From assembly GCA_036939975.1 (NCBI GenBank), contig JALLPB010000570.1, positions 1 through 14,593 of the forward strand: a DNA stretch of 14,593 bases, in the 5' to 3' direction. Of this stretch, positions 1-7,600 are shown piece after piece. This DNA is from Cyclostephanos tholiformis. Its lineage: Eukaryota; Bacillariophyta; Thalassiosirophyceae; Thalassiosirales; Thalassiosiraceae. Both the position numbers and the translations under genes were made by a program. Each line of letters opens with the position of its first letter. The stretch's first letter is position 1. The notes under the pieces are model-generated. The model was not told the DNA's origin. It searched no databases and was given only the letters and a program-made list of their open reading frames with translations.

Positions 1-8
1 TCGTCATT

Positions 9-55
<47 letters not shown>

Positions 56-165
56 TGTCATTATCATCGTCATCGTCATCGTCATTGTCATTGTCATCGT
101 CATCGTCATCATCATCATCATCATGATCATCGTCATGATCATGGCCATTGTCATCAATGTCATTG

Positions 166-204
<39 letters not shown>
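1..204. repeat. TCATCG/TCATTG microsatellite
   Basis: Nearly the whole stretch is built of the hexamer TCATCG with TCATTG variants, passing into pure TCA/ATC triplets from about 169 to 203. On one strand it would read as alternating or pure Ser, on the other as Asp/Asp, so it could be the low-complexity part of an exon reaching in from the left edge. The short Ser-rich frame after it (about 148-357) starts only at TTG and has a stop just upstream near 135, so I do not call it a gene. Confidence 0.9.
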
Positions 205-808
205 CCTACCTCACAGCTTTTAATTGATCTGAATGATGCTCATAGTAGTGTAGATTCATCCCAAATCCCCCTGGGTTATTTTCCTGGAGACCCATCATCA
301 GAATATCAGAATGAGCACCAACCAAAAAACACAACTCACAACAAAGAAAAAACATGAATCATACTAGCGGCTCCAATTTTGAAGGTGAGTCCAACTGCCA
401 TATGATGCACAATCAATATTGAGCATTGCAACAAGGCAATGCGATTTTTTACGTGTAACGAACATTTCCTTTCCTTTATTCCTATTATTCTATTGGCATT
501 GGCCCCCATGGTCACCATCATGTGTGGTAGGTATTGTAGCTGTGCATTGGTATGTATATCGTAGTATTGTAGAGTAGACCGAGAGTAAAAATAAATTGAA
601 ATAAATAGCAAGGTGATAATTATGAGGCATAGAAAAAATGTGCTCCCGTGCCACTAGGTTGGCTAGTATTACAAGGTGATTATCAGGGATTTTAATGTTA
701 GCTTGGCTTAGCTAAGTCGTAAGATCATATTTGTTACTGATTCCTATCTATGTAGAGAAGGTGCACCGGACTTGTATATGTTGATTCCTGCGATTGTTTC
801 TTTTTCAG

Positions 809-1366
809 CTTTGTTGTTGGATGGGTGGGAAGCATTTTCATTTCTCACAATTTTCATGTAAGAAACAATTATGCTTTGCACCCATCATCAAAACATGGAG
901 AGAGGTGGCCTTAGGTGGCCCCCATTTGGCCAGAAAATACACAACCAAATGAGAGTTGGAGTTTGCAGTAGGGGAAATTGGGGAGTGCATGTGACTGGGC
1001 AGAATGTGTGGAGGGGATGCCATATCATCATTTGGGGCAGATAACTGAGCAACAACAACAACAACAAAAATAAAACATGGCCATAGACCCCCACTGTCTA
1101 ATATTACAGTGTAAACATGGGGGTAAAGGGGAGGAGGTTTGACTGAGGGGGGCAATGCCATCATTTTGGGGGCAATGGAGTTGGAAGATGTAAAAGATAA
1201 AATAATATTGATAGGTATACTAACTACTTTTTCTCTTCCAGTTCATATTCAAATACAAACCTTTGTCAGCGCCCCGGGCCAATTCCTTCCGAAATGCTAC
1301 TGCAAGGGTTTTGTCTTGTTTGCCTTAGCCATGCACCATTGGTGTTCTATTTTTGATGGTTGAGTA
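809..1366 (+). other. possible spliced transcript with orphan splice sites
   Basis: A pyrimidine-rich acceptor (TTTCTTTTTCAG) ends at 808. A donor GTAAGA begins at 858, and a branch-site consensus TACTAAC (1218-1224) is followed by a pyrimidine tract and CAG ending at 1241. Joining 809-857 to 1242 onward leaves a frame open to a TGA near 1361-1363, ending in residues resembling HHWCSIFDG. No domain is recognised and the possible first exon is not identified. It could be a noncoding RNA or the relic of a gene; splice-like strings also arise by chance in AT-rich DNA. Confidence 0.25.
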
Positions 1367-1775
1367 AGCCCATGAGTACTATTCCTATGTGAAAAAGGCA
1401 TGGTAGTGTAAGTTAGAGATTGTTTGATAGATAGTGGTTTATGCTACAAAATTCAACATAGTAAAAAATAAATTTTACATCTGTTGTAAATAGTACAGTA
1501 TCCTATGGTATGCTTGATACTCCAATGGGTGTCCAGAAAAATAACACATTCTAAATCTGGGTTCTTCCTTAATTAAAAAAATATTTGTGACACTCACCAC
1601 ATGTCATTTAAAGGCATCATATGAATCCATCATTGCTCAATTACCACCACACTAAATCATCATTGCATAAATTTGAATATGGATCTATCAGCATGCTTGG
1701 AACAGAAATGAGTATATGGCAGAAATCCTGCAATGCTGTTAGGTACTGGGTGGAAGGCAATAATCAAATGATTGA

Positions 1776-2058
1776 ATTGTGCAGCAGTTCAGGGCTGAGC
1801 ACACATGTGGAATGGTCCCTGCATGCACTTCAACCAAATACAAGGTATTCCACTTCTGTTTAAAGGCTGTCATGGTTTGGCAGATGGATCCATCTCTATG
1901 CCATTCCAACTGTATTTGTTAGCAGAGCATTAGGATTTTAATGTAAATCCTGGGATGTCCTGGGATGCTACTTGCCACAAAATGATATCATTGTGCAGCA
2001 GTTGAGGGTCTAGACCGATGTGAGATTGTTCTTGCATGCACTTCAACCATATGCAAGT
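1776..2058. repeat. diverged direct repeat pair
   Basis: Two segments, about 1776-1846 and 1990-2058, share the same order of blocks: TTGTGCAGCAGTT, then AGGG, then TGCATGCACTTCAACCA. I estimate roughly three quarters identity by eye. They look like two copies of a dispersed or duplicated repeat; neither reads as coding DNA. Confidence 0.6.
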
Positions 2059-2796
2059 GTTTGACATCATTCATATGTTGTGGATTTCAGATGGATTTTT
2101 TTCTTGTTTGGAATTCTTTTCTTTCATGTTCCTGTCCCCTCATCTCAGAAGATAATCTGACTATTGGATTGTCAGCTGTTGATGTTGTCTAATCCTTCCT
2201 GCATCTTTCACATCTCATCTTGTGCTTATGGTTGGGGATGGGATGTGGCTGAATGTAGAATCAAATTTTCTCCTTGTTCCCACTTTCTCTCTCTCAGTTA
2301 ATTGGTGCATAGTTTATTTTCAGAAGCCAACAAAGACTGACTTCACCTCTCCCTTCTCATTATTCACAGCATGGTTACTGTTATAATGGGGAACCATGAG
2401 ATTTAGTCCCTGATTGTCTTGCTGGGCATCAGTTGGGTTAGCTCTGTCCAGCCATTTCTAACTCTAAACTTGATCAGCAATAGCATTAAAAATTGGATGA
2501 CAATCAAGTGCCCAAAGAGTCAGCAGTCAGAAGTTGGCGCTCCTGATCCTGATCTGGCATATAATTCAATTGGGGTGGCAAGTCCACTTCTGCAGACTTA
2601 GACTTGGAGTTTGGAGAACCCAGCAGGGGAGTGGGCTCAGGGTGGCAACAACTTGGTTGTGTAAATGTAAACTGCCAGATTGTGCTGGGTGGGTGTTGCT
2701 CATGGCTGTGGCTGTCGTGGGAGGGTATAATAATTTGGTTGCAAAATTATTTTTCTGGTGGGGAGTTGTAATTTGATTATTTTAAAAAGTTTCAGG

Positions 2797-2932
2797 TTTT
2801 TGATTTTTTAAAATCCCTGGCTCCCGCAGAAAGTTGTCACAAAATGAGATTTGGTGGGAGGAAAATTTTAAAACTCTGGCTGTTCCCGCCAGAAAAATTT
2901 AAAACCTCCTGTTCCTGCCAGAAACTAGGTTG
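2797..2932. repeat. degenerate short tandem-like repeats
   Basis: Three related units occur here, each with a TTTAAAA block followed by a C/T-rich block and then CCGC(C)AGAAA or TGCCAGAAA. The last two units, about 2864-2932, are adjacent and about 32 bases apart. The flanks repeat TTTTAAAA and TGGCGGG-like pieces. No coding sense is seen; a decayed repeat element is the likely source. Confidence 0.5.
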
Positions 2933-3074
2933 CAATATTACTCCTGCCAAATTAATTTTTGAAAATGGCGGGTTGCTAACAAAGTATCCAGTTTCTAAAT
3001 TGTAGATTTTGGTTTTTAAAGCGCATCAGATCATAACACCTCCAAAGAGCCTGCTGGGGGCATGGTGGGGTATT

Positions 3075-3492
3075 CTAAATGAGGTTTTGGCTGCTTTCTT
3101 TGGTGACAACACACATTTGAATTCATCTTACATGGCCACGCCACACTCCAATGTGTTGGGCAAATCAAACAAAAAAGTGAAAACAGTTACATTTTCTTTC
3201 ATTTGCAGTTGCACATCAGAGTTGAATGTGCTTTTGGCATGCTTGTTGCTAGATGGGGGGTATTGAAAATGGCTTTCCATAATAGAGTCACCACTGTGAC
3301 AAGGACAATCACACTTGTCAACGGATTGGCTTGATGGCTTATCTTTTGTTTGGGAATGGCAATTCCAGATAAATTGGAGAGGATGGACATAAGGTGATGG
3401 ACCATAGCAAGGATCACTGCATTTCAATACCAACTACTTGCATGGATACTGTTCATCATTTTGATGACCTGCCATGGAATCTTCTATGTAAT
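3075..3492 (+). pseudogene. broken PIF/Harbinger-like DDE transposase, C-terminal part
   Basis: The frame open from about 3009 reads FFGDNTHLNSSYMATPHSNV at about 3096-3155, which fits the second catalytic Asp block (GDN) of the DDE_Tnp_4 transposases. After a one-base frameshift in the A-run near 3170 it continues as FFHLQLHIRVECAFGMLVA and RWGVLKMAF, the block holding the catalytic Glu. Asp (3105) and Glu (3224) are about 39 residues apart. LVNGLA then meets an in-frame TGA at 3332, followed by a smeared copy of the family's LHNF motif (WLIFCL) and a weak HHFDDLPW tail near 3450. The N-terminal helix-turn-helix and the first Asp are not found. With one frameshift and at least two stops it is dead. 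The family call rests on the GDN and VECAFG blocks, which I consider solid; the exact superfamily branch is inferred. Confidence 0.75.
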
Positions 3493-3639
3493 TGATTGGC
3501 TTACACTAAGGAGGTAACAGCCAAGACAAATTTTGAATGATATGGTTTTAAACTTGAATGCAAATGCAGAGTGTCCTAAGACTTAAAAGAATAGATTAAT
3601 TTATTCAGTGAAACCAATGTGGTAGTACTACTAGAACTA

Positions 3640-3650
3640 CCCCCCCCCCC
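3640..3650. repeat. C11 homopolymer
   Basis: Eleven consecutive C lie between the ends of the transposase relic and the convergent broken gene. A similar C10 run lies at 4322-4331 and a G8 run at 4835-4842. Such runs are slippage-prone in replication and in sequencing, so frameshifts placed inside them need caution. Confidence 0.9.
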
Positions 3651-3654
3651 TTTT

Positions 3655-5088
3655 GAAAACAAGAACTCAACTTAGGTGGTACAGGATGGAGAGTGGTTAG
3701 AGTTCTGAGGGCTTGTTGTGCTCTCTGCCAATTATGCATTCTTTGCTCCAACTTTTCCTCAATCTTGGCAATGGCATCAGCATAGCCCTGTTACATGGTT
3801 TTATCTTTTTATCCTTCTCAGTTTGCATTAGTATCATCAGCTGATGCCGTTTCTCCAACAAAAGAGTGCAAATAGAGTTGTGAATTTCAGCTTGCTTTGC
3901 ATAACTGAGCTCTCTCTTACGCTGATTAACCTTCATTTTTGCAACAGAAACTGCCTTCTCTCCATGTTTGTTGATAGGTTTTTGATAGCTGTTGAACCTT
4001 CTTATTGTGCTTGTCATGACCCTCACTTGTCTCTCCCCCAGTTGTTATGCTGCTTTTGTCACCCTTTGTTTTGTCTCCTGTAACAGAATGGATTCCTAAT
4101 TCACCGGTTGTTGCAGCAACACTATTTTCCAGCCTTTGCATTGACAAGACCATGAGATTATTACAGTCCAACACCTCCCACAAATAGAATACATTTGATT
4201 TTTTGTCCCTAAAGAATGATGAGCATAAATCAAGAGCTCTATGAGAACAATTACTAAGCTCACCAAATGAAGGTTTTGTAGTCCTAGGCTCTTCCATATA
4301 GTTCCTCGTCATCAAAAAAAGCCCCCCCCCCTCCCCGTGCCCACTATATTCCTGATTTTCAATCTTTTGCTTGACTTTGTGAATCAGCAATGACCACATA
4401 TCTTTCACCTACTCAGGAGTTGCAGCTGCCATGTCTGACACAACATTGTGATCTATCACCTATTACAATGGAAAGACCAAAATCTGAATGAAACTTGCCC
4501 ATCAAACTTGAGCATAGTGAAAAATGAGGATCATTCCCCCTCACCATCATTGTCCAACAACATGCCACCTGACTCTCAGGAGTGTTATGATTATGTATGT
4601 GCACTTGATCTCATAATTGTCCACTAGAGTGTGTATGAGTTGGAGTATTGGTGCTTTCCCCACCCAATTTTGGTTGAACAATTCTGACATTGCTGTGTTG
4701 TTCCTCTCCACATCAGCCTTTGCAGCCACATCAATCTTCTTATCAACATAAGAGCACAATTGTTGACATCACTAACTGGATTATCCAACACCAACAACCA
4801 CAACTGGATTTTTCCAATTGTCAACTGACTAGGAGGGGGGGGAGCATGGGACTTGAGCTCTGACTCTGGTTTCTTTGTGCAGATTGTTACCTCCCAGCTA
4901 CAAGTAATCTCTGCCTGAAAATATTCAGCAACAATGCAAAGTGCAGATTTTTTCATCTTTGACATTGAGTCTCTTGATAAATCATTTGCTGGCATACCAT
5001 CATCACACATAAGTCCAAAGCATAATACCAAGAGCGCATGCAAAGAAAAATCATGATTTCTATCGATCACAGTAATCTTGCCCTCCAT
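3655..5088 (-). pseudogene. multiply broken gene with C-terminal coiled coil, possibly transposon-associated
   Basis: Read from 5088 leftward, protein-like sequence continues for about 1.4 kb but hops between frames at least four times. Segments in order: EGKITVIDRNHDFSLHALL (from 5085); NPVSDVNN near 4770; after a shift, VDKKIDVAAKADVERNNTA (about 4755-4690) and IHTLVDNYEIKC; after a shift, SLMGKFHSDFGLSIV (near 4490); after a shift, IDHNVVSDMAAATPE, then an in-frame TAG and VKDMWSLLIHKVKQKIE (from 4408); KKSNVFYLWEVLDCNNLMVL (near 4200); RKRELSYAKQAEIHNSI; and, after a shift at about 3781, IAKIEEKLEQRMHNWQRAQQ, a clear heptad-like coiled coil. The composition is typical of a real protein, so this is a decayed gene rather than noise. 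I do not recognise the family. PIF/Harbinger elements carry a second, Myb-like DNA-binding gene, and the adjacent convergent transposase relic makes that partner role possible but unproven. Confidence 0.6.
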
Positions 5089-6018
5089 TTATTTTTATCA
5101 AACAAATCTCATTTCTATATTTACAATACAAAGTGTGCTGCGGGTTATGACACTAAAGAAGCTCTGTGCACGTAAATAAAATCATAATGGCTCTGCTCTA
5201 ATGTTATCAGGCAAGTGATATCTGAACTTTTGGTGGCATATCTCAACACAGTGATATCTGACAAGAGCATGTTTAGTATCAAGTGCTGCATTCAAGTTAT
5301 TGGTTGCATATCACTGCCAGTCTAATCTTTTCAGGGGAGGGATTTCAGCAACATTTCAGTTCTTGAAGAAAAGGAACATGCTCATAATCTTCATTAACCG
5401 CAATGTTTAATTTAGTATGCTGCTGTCGGGCTCATATTACCTTGCTTGTGGCAGGGGTATCCCATAATCAATCGAATAGGTAGCTGAGTCCATAGTAAGG
5501 TAGTAAGGATGATTTGCTTGGATGGACGATGATGAAGTTGACTAATATCAAAACTTTCTTTGAGGAAAAAGAACAATCAATGAATTATCACAAGCCAGAG
5601 TCTTAGAGTGCTAGGAAAATGTTTATCAAATCCTCAAGTTTTAGAGTTTCCAATCCCGAAGAGTGATTTCTGTTTAGGATAAGTGGTAAGTTATAATAAA
5701 ATTAATTGTCTGGTAGGGCATGATAGATGAACAAAAACCTCCTATTATCAGGTTCATATACCCATGGTTGCGGTGGTATTGTACTATCCTCTCAGCATCA
5801 TCATGGAGCTTTCGTTCTGCGACACACACCCCTCAAAGGATCTGGTAGTCCCACAACGGAAAAAAAAGGGTCCATCAAGACGATTCGGCCTCGCCGTAGT
5901 CTCCATCCCAACCTAAGTTTTCCGATTGCAATACGCCTCTCTGGGCGTAACCTTTGCCCTTTTCCCCGTTTGGGGGGGGTGCAGATGAGTGGACGACGCT
6001 CGGGGGGGGAGTCGCCGA
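5089..6018. other. intergenic region, left flank and 3' side of the orphan gene
   Basis: No supported gene. Up to about 5800 it is AT-rich with few CpG and contains two copies of AGTGATATCTGA (near 5214 and 5252). From about 5840 the composition changes abruptly to CpG-rich DNA with G-runs (5970-5978, 6002-6009), which form the 3' flank of the minus-strand gene ending at 6019. A plus-strand open frame across 5727-6119 starts at ATG but has no protein-like pattern and overlaps the gene's end, so I treat it as chance. Confidence 0.5.
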
Positions 6019-7296
6019 TTATTTCGCATCCTCGTGGTCGTCGTCGCTGTCGCGGCCGGCATCGTCGTCCATCGTCTTGGTCTTCAATGGCGCGATATCA
6101 TCATCAGCCGGGGTCGTAGTCGTCGTCGTCGACCTCACCTTGCCTTGACGATGCTCGAACGTCTTCCCCAATAACGAAAACGACGGCGCGTACCTCCTCG
6201 CCATGTCCCGCGTGGTATCCCACGCATCAATAAAGATCGATACGACGGCCGACGACGTCGGCCTGACTATGCTCCAAAGACCGCGCGATGCGCGCATGAT
6301 GAATGCGCGCAATTTCGGCGATGGCGATACCACGCCCACGACGAACGCGACGTCCGATCTCACCCTCGCGATTACCTCGCGTGTCAATTCGACGAGGTCG
6401 AGGGCGACGAAGTCTTTTTCCTCCATCTCCTCCTCCTTCCCCTTCACGGTCATCCTCCCCCCTGCTCCATCGTGGGTGGGATCGACGGACGTGAAGTTCG
6501 TCGAATGATCCGGGTTCTCGATCATCGTCGATGATGATGCCGCCGCCGACGTCGATCTCGTCATCATGCGCTCGCTTTCCATTCGTACCGCGTGACTCAA
6601 TACCCGATTCGGGCGCAATGCCTCCTCCCTGCATGAATAATATTCATTTCGTCATTCATCGAGTATTGAGCGCGCGCGTACTTATAGCTAACAATACTGG
6701 TACAATAGTCCGGCGAAATGAAACCGAAAAAGCGAGATGGAAAACAAAAACGAGACGCGAGAGGGAAGGGAAATGGAAGGGGGGGAAAAACTCAACATTT
6801 CGTATTCGATCGTCAAGCATTCCCTGGCGGCACGGACGTAATCCTCGCGATCGATATCTCGCCGTGTCATTGACGTCGTCGCGAGCCAGTCATCATCGTA
6901 GTCGATGCTCGTAGTCGAAGTCGACGACGAATACGACGAATTCGAAGACGACGACGACGATGAAGACGATGATGGGAGGAGCATTTCGAATCCACGCGTG
7001 GTGCATACGTCGACGAGCTCACTGTCGGACAGATCCTCGAGACTTTCCACGTCTACGATGTCGTAGTCGATGACGTCGTCGATGTCTTCATCGTCGTCGA
7101 TGCCGTCGTCGGCCGGCGCGGCGGCGGCATGGCGACGGCGGTCCCATTCCCATTCCAAATCGTCGTCGACGGCGCGTCCGTCGAACGAGTCGGGGGACGA
7201 CGAAGAACAACACGGCGCGAATAGCAGGGTCGAGGATGCGACGACGACTACGACGACTATCACCTTGACGGATGAAACTTTCGTGGTCAAGTTCAT
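6019..7296 (-). CDS. uncharacterised acidic protein with N-terminal signal segment, two exons
   Basis: Exon 1 runs 7296-6797 and exon 2 runs 6628-6019 with a TAA stop, giving about 369 residues. Start: ATG at 7294-7296, right before a hydrophobic run (residues about 12-27, KVIVVVVVVASSTLLFAP) typical of a signal peptide. The FAP at its end recalls the ASAFAP cleavage motif of diatom plastid preproteins, but the sequence turns acidic soon after, which argues against a normal transit peptide. An acidic Asp-rich stretch follows, then a short helical block LSDSELVDVCTTRGFEML, a Ser tract, and the block YVRAARECLTIEYEM. The splice join reads EYEM-EEALRPN, continuing that helix, which supports the intron. 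Exon 2 carries a helical region with LVELTREVIARVRSDVAFVV and FIDAWDTTRDMARRYAP, then an Asp-rich hydrophilic tail. It is divergent from the gene at 7601. I recognise no named family; secretion or organelle targeting is inferred from the N-terminus. Confidence 0.7.
6629..6796 (-). other. intron of the minus-strand gene
   Basis: 168 bases, donor GTTGAG after codon bases AT, acceptor TTCATGCAG. The join is phase 2 and restores a continuous frame. Reading through instead gives a stop shortly after a Phe/Ser/Pro-rich tail. The donor is not the commonest type, so the exact 5' boundary could differ by a few codons; a GTCTCG donor about 60 bases further on, at 6735, would also keep the frame. Confidence 0.6.
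6903..6978. repeat. GAC/TCG triplet-rich tract inside exon 1
   Basis: Runs of GAC/GAA/GAT triplets on the plus strand encode the Ser-rich tract of the minus-strand protein (roughly residues 108-130). The triplets are largely CpG-containing (TCG), unlike the ATC-type repeats in the flanks, and are prone to length change. Confidence 0.7.
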
Positions 7297-7600
7297 CAAG
7301 CGAGAGGGGGGAGGGGAATGCTTCTTCAGTAGCAGTCGATGCGAGGGATGGATGGAGCGAGCAGGTGCGTGAGGCGGGAGGCAGCTACCATACGAAGCTG
7401 CAGGGGATGATAAAGAAATAGTACTTAAAGTAGTACCATATTAAAACGATACGATACTACTTACATCATACATACTGTTTTATATAGGGGTCTAACCGTC
7501 GTCCGCTTGGGGGGCTATGTAGTTGTCAGTCCACTAACCCCCCCTTTTTCACCCCCCCTTAATAACACTAGGTGATTTTTTCGAGGCAAACACACACACC
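7297..7600. promoter_or_regulatory. shared divergent upstream region
   Basis: About 300 bases separate the two divergent start codons, so both promoters must lie here or within the 5' untranslated parts. A TATA-like TTTTATATA sits at 7478-7486, about 115 bases before the plus-strand ATG and correctly oriented for it. Near 7421-7438 there is an imperfect dyad, TAGTACTTAAAGTAGTACCA. C-runs (7538-7544, 7553-7558) and the CACACACACACC just before the ATG look like 5' untranslated sequence. CpG density drops here compared with both coding flanks. The function of each element is inferred. Confidence 0.45.

Larger units (their letters stand above)
205..3070. other. gene-poor, CpG-depleted intergenic region
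   Basis: No frame here looks like a conserved protein. The sequence is AT-rich, has very few CpG dinucleotides and many TG/CA steps, and contains diverged repeats (1776-1846 with 1990-2058; 2797-2932) and an apparent splice acceptor with a TACTAAC branch site at 1218-1241. A 10-base palindrome CTTAGCTAAG lies near 707-716. I read it as old, decayed, possibly transposon-derived DNA. Confidence 0.6.

Noticed and set aside
148..357. Ser-rich open frame on the plus strand
   Set aside because: It starts at TTG in a microsatellite, has a stop just upstream, and its non-repeat part shows no conserved pattern.
838..1164. Minus-strand frame of 108 codons
   Set aside because: Composition is Pro/His/Ser noise, no domain is seen, and it overlaps the plus-strand splice-like signals.
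5727..6119. Plus-strand frame of 130 codons over the 3' end of the minus gene
   Set aside because: Arg/Ser/Gly-rich reading of G-runs and TCG triplets, antisense to a better supported exon.
6203..6508. Plus-strand frame antisense to exon 2 of the minus gene
   Set aside because: It mirrors the minus-strand codon triplets; the minus frame has the helical segments, splice join and signal peptide.
6227..6634. Second minus-strand frame of 135 codons overlapping exon 2
   Set aside because: Gly/Arg/Glu-rich and incompatible in phase with exon 1 at the chosen junction; the 6019-6628 frame joins in phase and reads more like a protein.
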